Positions 57,901 to 64,000 of a stretch of 64,000 nt of DNA are shown here, one piece after another. Location of the stretch: assembly GCA_029207755.1 (NCBI GenBank), contig JARCOQ010000003.1, positions 99,160,982 through 99,224,981 of the forward strand, given 5' to 3'. Within the stretch, counting starts at the first letter, position 1; each line of letters opens with the position of its first letter. Source of the DNA: Chamaea fasciata (lineage: Eukaryota; Chordata; Aves; Passeriformes; Sylviidae). Both the position numbers and the translations under genes were made by a program. Under the pieces are notes generated by a model. It was given only the letters and a program-made list of their open reading frames with translations. It did not search any database and had not been told where the DNA came from.

Positions 57901-60900
57901 GCTCCAGTGCCTGGCTTCCCCCTTCTGCACTGACCTTGGGATCTGCAGAGCTGCTTTCACATATTCTCACTTTGTTTCTGTCGCTGCAGAACATTTTCCC
58001 CCTTTCTTAAATACATAAGCCCAGAGGCATTACCACCACTGCCGATGGGCCTTGGCCATCTTAAGCTGACTGGCATTGTCTCTGTTGGGCATGAGGGAAG
58101 CTGCTTCTTGGAATAAACGTACCCTCAGAAAATCCATCCCTGTAGTCCCTTTGTGCTATCATATATCATACACAAACCCCATGTACTCATGGACCCTAAT
58201 GCTGGCTGCTTGCTCCAGGCTCCTGTAAAAGCATTGGCATTTCAGAAGAAGCACCTGTTTTCTGTCCTGTATTGAATTGTATGTAATCAGTCAGCTGCTT
58301 TTTAATGTTTAGAGGACCATTGTTACTACAATATCCACACCTGTTACAGCCCTGAATGTCTTTTTCCTCATGTGACCACTCTTACCTGTAGACATTCTGT
58401 TACCCATATTTTCTTCATGGAGGGCTAAATCTATAGTGTGGAGGTCTGTTGGGAAAAAAAAAAAAAAAACACAAACCAGCAGAAGGTTATGATGTTATGG
58501 CCACCTAACACTGATGTCTCCTCTATTGCTTTGTCAAGGCTGTGCTTGCAGTGCCTGGGATGTTTGGTTTTCATCTACTCCTGTGTGGTTTCAGGACCTC
58601 TGTAAAGTATGGGTATAATGGTGTCACCCTGTAGAATGTTATGGCACAAGCTTCCTTCAGGCTTGGCCCAGCAATATTTGGGCTGAGCAGGGATGGGGCT
58701 GACCTGTCCTAGAGGAAGAAGACCTGCTCTTATTCTGAATGATACCTCAGTTATGCATCCACAAGAGGAGAACTAAATACAGGGTTCCACAGACCAGAGC
58801 TTGTATTGCCCTCTAGGATCTGCTGTTACTCTAGTAGTGATGGGCAGTGCTGTGGAAAGGCTTTCATGGGATGGTAGGAGCCAATGAGTGGGATGCTGTT
58901 GGAAGGAAAGAGTGGGTGCCAGGCTGCTGGAGCATTGATGTGAATGGGCAGCAACATGGATACTTCTTTCAGTCGCATGATCACAGAATGATTTGGTTTG
59001 CAAAGCACTTCTAAAGGTCATCTAGTCTAGATCTCTGTCATGGTCAGGCATACATTGTACTAGACCAGCTTACTTAAAGCCCCATCCAACCTGGCCTTGA
59101 ACACTTCCATGGATGGGGCATCCACAGCTTCTTTGGCCAGCCTGTTGCAGTGCCTTGCCACTCTCATCAGAAAAAAAAATCTCCTTATGCCCAGAATAAA
59201 ACTGTCCTCCTTCAGTTTGAAACCACTGCTCCCTGAACTCTGCTGGCAGAGCAAGTTGTGTCTTGCCAGGGCGAGTTATGTCTGTTACCAACACATAACT
59301 TGGTTTTGTTTTTTTAATGTGAGTTTTAAGACATATTTACCTGGGCCCCAGTAGCCTGCATCAAGCTGACTTTCAAGCAGGGAATGAGAGGAGAGAGTTT
59401 TTCTCAATTCTTGTTGAATCAGCATGTTCTCCACGAGGAAGCAGATGTTGTTCTATAGTACAGTCTTTGAGTAGCACAACTTTATTATTTCCACATGGAA
59501 GGTGAAAATCCGATCTGGAACCAAATCTAATCTTTCTGTTCTCAAGCTGAGATGTTGTGACTGCTCTGGTAAGGGATCACACAGAGGGGTTTAGGTCCAG
59601 CTGTTCTGAGGTTTAGGTGGGATGTCTTCACTGTAGTGAGCTATATCAGCTTTATTGAGTCAAGCAAAGCTGGCAGTGCTTGTGTCTTCATGTGTAACTT
59701 TTTCTTTTTCACCACAGCTGCCTGAAGCTGCTTTTCTCCCCTCTCATTGGGTGGAGGAAAAGATGATCTGTGTTAATGTGTATCAAATATCTTGGCTAAT
59801 TTTCCTTTTTACTGCTGGTGCAGATAAGCCCAGTGCTACCAGCAGGCATAGGCTGCTTGGCATCTATAGAACGTTGATTTACTGGGAAATAAGGAGGGCT
59901 GTTCCCCTTCTCCCATGCACCATTAGGCACAGATTCCCACCCCATGGCCACAGGAGTTTTGACACCTCATTTGCTATAGCTAATCAAGTGTTCCTCCAGT
60001 ACCATGTGAGGATGTGAGTGTGTTTTGGCAGCTTTGAAGGAGAAGGAACGACAAATAATGGCTTGGTGTGGCCAGGTAACTGTTACCTTTTGCCCTGCTT
60101 TGCAGGAGGGTATTGGGAGACAGGCAGAACTTGTATATACAAGTTTTGGTGACCTAGTGGTAGCACTAGCATTGAGTGTTGGGGATCTCCTGTGGGCTTA
60201 TCACTTCATGCAGCTGGCAATGTGACATCCCTGACTTAACCCGCAGTCACGTGTGAGGTCTGGGCAGAGCTGGAGGAATGAACACTATTCCAAAGCTTCT
60301 CCTTCCTTTTCTTTCTCCATCATAGCTGTCCCCACCTTGCAGAAAAAATGGTACTATTGCACTGTCCCCTCTGCTGCTTGGTTTGGAAGGCCAGGAACAG
60401 TGCAGGCATGAACCCAGTTAGGGCATCTGGATTCCACCACGGCCTGACCCTGATGAAAAGAGAAGAGATAATCCCTGCTTTAAAGCCGTCCACATCTGTA
60501 GCTTGAGCTCAGTGAAGGCTGGTGCAACTGCTGCAGGCTCCGTGTGAAATGCAGGAGGTATCTTGCACTTGGTGATCCAAGTGTGGTGTGACTTCTGTAG
60601 ATTTTAATGACAGTCAAGGAAACTCCTAAACTGGGGAACCTGCGATTCTTTATTGTTTTAAACACTTCAACTGTACTTTTATTTAAATCCTTTATACAAT
60701 TGTTATAGATGTGGGTATCCTTTGTCATTGTATTTTCATCTGACTTGAAAGAAAAGCAAGTGTTTGCATCTTGGATATGATTGTTGGATTTCATTAGATG
60801 ATAGGACTCAAAAGTAAGCAGATCTCAAAGCTGGAACACTCTGGCAAACCTGCAGCTCAATTACTCTGGAACTGACCTCCACAAACAGCTCTGGAAGAAT

Positions 60901-63475
60901 TGGTGTTCCTGCCTCTGCAGCGGAAAAAAACCTCAAAAAATTAAAAATACCTTCTCTTTCTCTCTCCTCCCCTCTTCTTCATTCCCCCATGCCTTTCCCT
61001 TAATCTCTTGGCTGACAGGGAGCAGAGAGGAAGATCAGGGATGAAGAGCGAAAGCAAAGCAAAAGAAAAGGCAAGTGCACTGATCCCAGCTCTCAATTGA
61101 ATGCCTGTAAGTAGAATTTATTCCATCAGTATTTTAAATTTTCGATTTCATTTTGGCTACAAATAGCTTGTGCAGTAGAACTCTCAAGTCAGTTTTTATC
61201 CTCTGTGGACCAGTGCTTGTTTTAAGCAGTTCCTTATGGAACAGCCACTGAGTTTTGCAGTACACTGGGTCATTTAGGGCTTCTTTCTGTATAGTTCTTT
61301 CTGTCCAAGACAGGGTCCTGCTGTGTATTCAGTCACGTATGGGTTGTAGCAATTGAAGTGGTAGGGTGAGGGTGGAAGTTTTGGCCAGTGCTGGAGCCTC
61401 TCCCAATCCAGGTGGCAGTGAGAATAATGAGTTCCAACTATTTTCAGCTTGATCCTGATCTTAGGTTTTAACTTACGTTAAAAATGTGTTTGCAACTCCT
61501 CAGCAAGGCCGTGGCAGCCTTGAGACTGAGCCTCCGGCCTCAGCCCTATGCTCTCTCTTCTAGAGCAAGGTGGTCTTTAGCAAGTAATTTCAAAGTTTCT
61601 GCATGTATGAAGCATGTGGAGACCTCTGCACTGTAGTACTTAAAGGATGAGGAGTTTCTTCCTGCTGAACATCTTCCTTTAGCTGCTGCAGATGACAGAT
61701 CCTGTGTTTGGATGACTGGTTATTCACCAGCAGAGCTGCTTAGAGGAAGATAAATCTCCCTGTTCTTTGTTGGCACGGGGCAGGCGCGTGCTCTCGCTCG
61801 CTCTGCTGTTCACAGCCCGACTGGTTCAGCCAGCACACACCTCTCAGCTCGCCAGGCAGGATTTTCCTGATGCAGCAGGTACAGGCTGCTGGAGCAGCTT
61901 CAGAAGATAATGCTGACAGGAACCCATTTGCTCAAGGGAAGTTGTGGAAAGGGCTGGGTTTTTGGGGTTTTTTTTGAAGTACACCACAAGAGGCAGGTTT
62001 AGCACACTGTTAGCGTTTCACAAATGTAGTAGCATAGTAGCCCCAGTGGCTCCCAGAAGATTACTGCATGCAGCCCTTTGCATCATGGCTGGAAAGGGAG
62101 GGCAGTTTCAGTACACCTTTCCCAGGATCTTACGACTTTACAAAAGCTGCATTCCAATGTTAATTTTCTAGGCTCGGGCTTAGCCCAGCGTGATCCTTAT
62201 TTTTCTGGAAAGTACGATGTTTGGCTTTTTAGTTCTTATGTGGGAAATTTTTGATTCCTTGAAGCCATAAGCTGTTACACTCACCTCCAGGATCACAAAT
62301 GCCATGTGTACATGAACTCTTCAACAGCAGAAGCAGTTGGTGGCTTTTGGTCAAAGTTATTTTTACAGAAATTCAGCAATCTTTTAAAAAAATAGTTTTT
62401 CAAGGAGAAAATAGTGTATTTTCTACTGAGGACATGAGAAATGGTTTTGTTTGAAAAATGTTTGTTTTATTTGCAGTTGTTTTGACCTCAGATGGATATT
62501 TTTCCACTTGGTAAAATAAAGTTTTCAACTGTGATAGTTTGACATGAATGTGTCTGAAATGCAGTTTAGGGCACCTCCTGCCTCACTTTCTCCTCAGAGG
62601 GTCTTGTGGATGAAGTCTGCCCTCTTGGTGGGTTGTGTCACATCAGCTGGTACATTGTGAGAGCCAAAGGGCTCTGTGGGAGACAGTGCTGATCCTAGGG
62701 GAATGGACTGGGGGCTGGCACCCTGAAGTGACCAGGATGAACCATGAGAGGAACCAGAATGTGAAACTTGGAAGTGGGGAATCAAAATGTAACTTCAAAT
62801 ATAACAACTTGCACAAACCAGTATTTATACTACCTCTGTAGTATAGTGCTTCTGGGGTGCTGTCTCTTTAAGATGCTCCCAGTTGGGAACATGTAAGTTG
62901 TCCCTTTGTCTTCTTTGTATCCTCCTGGCATAGGAACAGCAGCAAGCTTTTGAGGGAATGGAGAGGGAGAAGGTGGGGCAGGGCCTGGGTATTGCACTCT
63001 GTTTGGATGGCTGATTTGGTACATGGAAGACCTTGGTTCTCTCTTGGGCTGAGTGCCAGGTTATTCTCCATCCCAATTAATATCCAGACAAGGTTGAGCC
63101 GCTCAGTTGGAGAGGTGGAGAAAGCTTTTACTACTCTGTGAAACAAGTCCTCAGGACCCAGGCTCTCAGTTGAGAGGTAGACAAACAAAGTTCAAACTCC
63201 TTTACCACAGGAGCTTTTTGCTTTGACCCTGACTGCAGAAAACCCTTGTTCAGCAGTGTATGTATGTACCTTTTAAATGATGTAGGGCCACATCAGGGCC
63301 TTCGGTATTCTCTATCCTGATCTTTGTCTCTGCAGTTTCTGATGTCAAAGTGCCCATGCTTCCCTCACACAAACGTACTGACATCACCATCTTCAAGCCC
63401 TTCATGGACCTAGACACTCAGCCTGTCCTGTTCATCCCTGATGTTCACTTTGCAAACCTGCAGCGTGGGGCTCAT
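30931..63475 (+). CDS. GRHL1: GRHL1, coding exons 1-11 (grainyhead-like transcription factor 1; 3' part beyond the window)
   Basis: GRHL1 is a nuclear transcription factor of the grainyhead/CP2 family. It binds AACCGGTT-like sites as a dimer and drives epidermal and epithelial genes such as desmosomal cadherins. Exons: 30931-30950, 34506-34692, 37679-37749, 39245-39635, 40404-40480, 41280-41436, 41902-42013, 42979-43073, 55384-55542, 61019-61070 (or -61106) and 63336-63475. They give residues 1-487 in continuous phase; recalled human length is 618. Residues 1-93 hold the N-terminal transactivation part ([35 protein letters not shown]). About 249-441 is the CP2-type DNA-binding domain ([57 protein letters not shown]). 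The dimerisation domain is off the right edge. The many near-identical stretches make GRHL1, not GRHL2 or GRHL3, the clear choice. Confidence 0.97.
31318..31335. repeat. (CGG)6 trinucleotide run
   Basis: There are six perfect CGG units in the CpG island, preceded by one further interrupted unit. They lie about 80 nt upstream of the alternative ATG and probably in its 5' UTR. CGG runs in 5' UTRs can vary in length and affect translation, but six units is short. Confidence 0.9.
31417..31463 (+). CDS. GRHL1: Candidate alternative first coding exon of GRHL1 ([15 protein letters not shown])
   Basis: A start codon in strong context (GCCCCCATGG) opens 15 codons reading [15 protein letters not shown], ended by AG and the good donor GTAAGG. 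The exon leaves phase 2, exactly as exon 1 does. Splicing to exon 2 at 34506 would give Ser and then KRPVLVLQN in frame, replacing MTQDYDN by a 16-residue N-terminus. It lies inside the same CpG island with a TTAAAT about 105 nt upstream. I do not recall this peptide from mammalian GRHL1. No transcript evidence is available here. Confidence 0.55.
33853..33878. repeat. Perfect 11-bp inverted repeat with a 4-nt loop
   Basis: The left arm GAAACACACTC (33853-33863) and right arm GAGTGTGTTTC (33868-33878) are exact reverse complements around CTTT. It lies in GRHL1 intron 1, about 630 bp before exon 2. Confidence 0.9.
34506..34692 (+). CDS. GRHL1: GRHL1 exon 2 ([10 protein letters not shown]...YDYYK)
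   Basis: The exon has 187 nt and covers residues 7-69. It holds [37 protein letters not shown] and [20 protein letters not shown], the part shared almost unchanged among GRHL1-3. The donor is AAG|GTAGAT, weaker than the others. The reading frame stays open for 53 codons into the intron, to a stop at 34852-34854. Confidence 0.97.
34693..37678 (+). other. GRHL1: GRHL1 intron 2
   Basis: This 3-kb intron has a GTAGAT donor and a TTAAATTTCCCAG acceptor. It is of mixed composition with a T18 run before the acceptor (about 37611-37628). No gene or clear mobile element was recognised. Confidence 0.8.
37679..37749 (+). CDS. GRHL1: GRHL1 exon 3 ([23 protein letters not shown])
   Basis: The exon has 71 nt and covers residues 70-93. 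[18 protein letters not shown] matches mammalian GRHL1 exactly as I recall it. The acceptor is TTTCCCAG, the donor is AAAAG|GTATTA, and it leaves phase 2. Confidence 0.97.
37750..39244 (+). other. GRHL1: GRHL1 intron 3
   Basis: This 1.5-kb intron has a GTATTA donor and a CTTTTTGCCCTTTTAAG acceptor. Apart from the possible SINE remnant at its start, nothing specific is seen. Overlapping short frames here are typical of GC-balanced non-coding DNA. Confidence 0.8.
37790..37975 (-). repeat. Possible ancient MIR/CORE-like SINE remnant
   Basis: The stretch contains AAAGTAACTTGCTG near its start and GATGGGAATTGAACCACGG near its end, followed by AGGCTCAAACTGCTGCTCAG. This order (a GTAACTTG block, then a GGGATTYGAACC block, then a terminal block) resembles the 3'-to-5' layout of tRNA-derived MIR-type SINEs. 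It is heavily diverged and no tail was recognised, so this is a weak call. Confidence 0.3.
39245..39635 (+). CDS. GRHL1: GRHL1 exon 4 ([13 protein letters not shown]...KEGVQE)
   Basis: This is the largest exon in view, 391 nt, residues 93-223. It encodes [73 protein letters not shown] and [18 protein letters not shown]. This is the linker between the activation and DNA-binding parts. It contains SIKTE, which fits a sumoylation-type psi-K-x-E motif (inference). The base composition is more GC-rich than in the flanking introns. Confidence 0.97.
39636..40403 (+). other. GRHL1: GRHL1 intron 4
   Basis: This 0.77-kb intron has a GTACCA donor and a TTGTCTACTCCAG acceptor. It holds a short TG-rich run near 39659-39680 and otherwise nothing recognisable. 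Confidence 0.85.
40404..40480 (+). CDS. GRHL1: GRHL1 exon 5 ([11 protein letters not shown]...YVFDSIS)
   Basis: The exon has 77 nt and covers residues 224-249. [20 protein letters not shown] matches VFFPSDLSLRMPGMNSEDYV of mammals as recalled. The acceptor is CTACTCCAG and the donor is TCTGG|GTAATG. Confidence 0.96.
40481..41279 (+). other. GRHL1: GRHL1 intron 5
   Basis: This 0.8-kb intron has a GTAATG donor and a CACTCTATAG acceptor. The open frames inside (for example 40528-40863) do not resemble any known protein. Confidence 0.85.
41280..41436 (+). CDS. GRHL1: GRHL1 exon 6, start of DNA-binding domain
   Basis: The exon has 157 nt and covers residues 249-301. It encodes [20 protein letters not shown] and [20 protein letters not shown], ending HHPISKVR. 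The YLNKGQFY motif marks the start of the CP2/grainyhead DNA-binding fold. The donor is CGA|GTAAGT. Confidence 0.97.
41437..41901 (+). other. GRHL1: GRHL1 intron 6
   Basis: This 465-nt intron has a GTAAGT donor and a TCTCTCTTCTTTTAG acceptor. There is nothing else to note. Confidence 0.9.
41902..42013 (+). CDS. GRHL1: GRHL1 exon 7, DNA-binding domain ([11 protein letters not shown]...CIDI)
   Basis: The exon has 112 nt and covers residues 302-339. It encodes [20 protein letters not shown] and [17 protein letters not shown], a hallmark of the grainyhead subfamily. The donor is ATAG|GTAAGG. Confidence 0.97.
42014..42978 (+). other. GRHL1: GRHL1 intron 7
   Basis: This 0.97-kb intron has a GTAAGG donor and a CTTCTTTCTAACAG acceptor. 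A T-run lies near 42248-42263. No other feature was recognised. Confidence 0.85.
42979..43073 (+). CDS. GRHL1: GRHL1 exon 8, DNA-binding domain ([11 protein letters not shown]...NEEAK)
   Basis: The exon has 95 nt and covers residues 339-370. It encodes [20 protein letters not shown] and [12 protein letters not shown]. The donor is AAG|GTATGT. It opens the longest intron in view (12.3 kb). Confidence 0.97.
48955..49075. repeat. G/T-rich low-complexity tract
   Basis: The + strand is almost only G and T for about 120 nt, with runs such as GGGGCGGGAGGAGG, TTTGGTTTTTTGGGGTTTTT and GGTTGGCTTG. Several G-runs lie close together. It overlaps three meaningless Phe/Gly/Trp-rich frames. Confidence 0.75.
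50470..50890 (+). mobile_element. CR1 LINE 3' end, sense
   Basis: About 420 bp of the CR1 3' region runs in order: AATGTCTCCTATGAAGACAG, CTTTTTACAAGGGCTTATAG, TTCTTCACTGTGAGGGTGCT, GGCACTGGAACAGCCTGCCC, AGAGAAGCTGTGGATGCC and TTTAAGGTCCCTTCCAACCC at the end. The 98-codon frame through it (50514-50810) is the degraded C-terminus of the CR1 reverse-transcriptase ORF, ending in an [21 protein letters not shown] segment. Confidence 0.92.
55384..55542 (+). CDS. GRHL1: GRHL1 exon 9, DNA-binding domain ([14 protein letters not shown]...KVFCDK)
   Basis: The exon has 159 nt, exactly 53 codons, residues 371-423. It encodes [40 protein letters not shown] and [13 protein letters not shown], identical or nearly so across GRHL1 orthologues. 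The acceptor is TCTTCTGCAG and the donor is AAG|GTAGGT. Because it is a whole number of codons in phase 0, skipping would keep the frame but destroy the domain. Confidence 0.98.
55601..55645. repeat. T-rich tract with single C interruptions
   Basis: About 45 nt of pyrimidine, nearly all T with a few isolated C residues, starts 58 nt downstream of the exon 9 donor. It could be a slippage tract or the tail of a minus-strand retroposed insert. Confidence 0.85.
57460..58195 (+). repeat. Diverged avian interspersed repeat with internal CATGGG/GCTGCAG minisatellite
   Basis: From about 57500 to 57920 the sequence is a degenerate tandem array of units of roughly 40-50 bp. Shared words are CCATGGG, GGGCTGCAG and CTGCTCC (for example CCTCCATGGGCTGCAGGGGC and AGGAGAATCTCTGCTCCAGT). 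A unique 3' part follows: TGACCTTGGGATCTGCAGAG, TTCACATATTCTCAC, TTCTTAAATACATAAGCCCA and CACTGCCGATGGGCCTTGGC. I recall this order from a high-copy repeat in bird genomes, probably linked to an LTR element. The family name and class are uncertain. The 153-codon + frame (57472-57933) is the array read through, not a gene. Confidence 0.6.
58980..59290 (-). mobile_element. CR1 LINE 3' end, antisense
   Basis: On the + strand it begins with the tail side (GATCACAGAATGATTTGG), then AAAGGTCATCTAGTCTAGAT. It continues AAAGCCCCATCCAACCTGGC, CTTGAACACTTCCATGGATG, GGGCATCCACAGCTTC and CCTGTTGCAGTGCCTTGCCA. The minus-strand frame (59060-59254) ends in a [19 protein letters not shown] CR1 ORF2 C-terminus with frame decay upstream. 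Confidence 0.92.
61019..61070 (+). CDS. GRHL1: GRHL1 exon 10, short form ending at a GC donor
   Basis: The acceptor is GGCTGACAG. The exon has 52 nt and encodes [17 protein letters not shown], the basic end of the DNA-binding domain. The donor is AAAAG|GCAAGT, a close match to the GC-AG intron class consensus AG|GCAAGT. One base is left, giving Val (G|TT) with exon 11 and the KRKVSDVK junction I recall for human GRHL1. A longer form ends at 61106. Confidence 0.85.
61019..61106 (+). CDS. GRHL1: GRHL1 exon 10, long form ending at a GT donor
   Basis: Reading on past the GC donor, the frame stays open through [12 protein letters not shown] and reaches GCCT|GTAAGT, a good GT donor, 36 nt later. 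It leaves the same phase, so joining exon 11 gives Phe and then SDVK. The long form would have 12 net extra residues just after the DNA-binding domain. The insert begins GK, as does the paralogue GRHL2 at this point in my memory, which suggests that the long form is an older state. Confidence 0.6.
61107..63335 (+). other. GRHL1: GRHL1 intron 10
   Basis: This is about 2.2 kb, with donor GTAAGT at 61107 or GCAAGT at 61071, and acceptor TTTGTCTCTGCAG. No gene or clear repeat was recognised. Composition is mixed. Confidence 0.8.
63336..63475 (+). CDS. GRHL1: GRHL1 exon 11 ([13 protein letters not shown]...LQRGAH)
   Basis: The exon has 140 nt and covers residues 441-487 (short form). It encodes [38 protein letters not shown] and ANLQRGAH. 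The donor is [22 protein letters not shown] is shared by GRHL1 and GRHL2. The next exons, with the C-terminal ubiquitin-like dimerisation region, lie beyond 64000. Confidence 0.97.
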
Positions 63476-64000
63476 GTGAGTAAAGCTCATGGGTGTCAGA
63501 TGAAGAGGCTCTGAGATGTATTTGCAAAAGGCCTGGGATCTGTGTGCATAAGTACATATGAAATGTCAGACTGCATCAGTGCTGTAATCAAATACAGGCT
63601 GAGTCTCATGTGGGCAAGCAATGTTGCTCCAAGATACATTGGCTGGAGTTAACTGGGGGTGTTTCGCCATCAAACTGTTTTCCTATCAAGTCCATTTTCT
63701 GTGAACCTGAAAGGTTTTTTCCAGAGCATTTCTATTACATGAATTGCAGGGTGGTTTTCTCTCGTAACATCCCTTAGGATCCTGGTGTGCTGCTGTACAG
63801 CACAGACTCCTCCTGATGCCTGTTGCAGGGTGCAAATCCATCCTGTGGAACTGGCATGTGTCAGCTGTGTGATCCACTGCCAGAGTGCCCTGCCTCAGTG
63901 TTCCTGGAAAGTTCCAGCTTACAGGAAACTGGAGGGGAAAAATTAGCATGCAACCAGGTTTCAAAATCTTGAACTTTGCTGTGCCAGGAGTTGTGCCATG
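63476..64000 (+). other. GRHL1: GRHL1 intron 11, cut by the window edge
   Basis: The donor is GTGAGT. The remaining 525 nt show no exon or recognisable repeat. Confidence 0.85.

Larger units (their letters stand above)
55543..61018 (+). other. GRHL1: GRHL1 intron 9 (5.5 kb)
   Basis: The donor is GTAGGT and the acceptor is CTCTTGGCTGACAG. It holds a long T-rich tract right after exon 9 (55601-55645), an avian minisatellite-bearing repeat (about 57460-58195) and an antisense CR1 end (about 58980-59290). No exon was recognised. The 120- and 167-codon frames inside have no family resemblance. Confidence 0.8.

Noticed and set aside
1..64000. CRISPR array, operon, phage, tRNA or rRNA gene
   Set aside because: No regularly spaced repeats, no prokaryotic gene packing and no tRNA or rRNA sequence were seen. 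The window is ordinary avian intron, exon and intergenic DNA.

Overview
The window is vertebrate nuclear DNA, almost certainly from a bird. The evidence is multi-exon genes with GT-AG introns, several CR1 LINE 3' ends (the dominant avian retroposon), a minisatellite-bearing repeat of a type I recall from bird genomes, and a CpG-island promoter. I cannot name the species. Nothing suggests bacterial, plasmid or viral replicon DNA. There are no rRNA or tRNA genes, no CRISPR array and no operon.

Layout. Positions 1-11634 are AT-rich non-coding DNA, taken to be an upstream intron of TAF1B. From 11635 to 23007 lie the last seven coding exons of TAF1B on the + strand: 954 nt including the stop, 317 residues, with unbroken phase. 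The first roughly 270 residues of the protein are not in this window. A 3' UTR with an AATAAA signal follows, ending near 23465. Positions 23466-30590 are intergenic, with a small GC-rich patch, one possible structured element and an antisense CR1 tail. From about 30595 to 31500 a strong CpG island forms the promoter of GRHL1 (grainyhead-like 1). GRHL1 then runs on the + strand past the right edge. Eleven coding exons between 30931 and 63475 give residues 1-487, and the C-terminal dimerisation region lies beyond the window.

The two genes are neighbours in the same orientation, as in the TAF1B-GRHL1 order I recall on human chromosome 2p25. They do not act together. TAF1B is a TFIIB-like subunit of the RNA polymerase I selectivity factor SL1. 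GRHL1 is an epithelial transcription factor that binds AACCGGTT-type sites.

I found no new multi-gene system. The most interesting points are splice and promoter choices in GRHL1. Exon 10 ends at a strong non-canonical GC donor, followed 36 nt downstream by an in-frame GT donor that would insert 12 net residues after the DNA-binding domain. A second first exon with its own ATG in a strong context lies in the CpG island and joins exon 2 in the correct phase, giving a different N-terminus. Paired CACCTG boxes and an ACCGGT site in the promoter suggest regulation by ZEB/SNAI factors and by GRHL proteins themselves.
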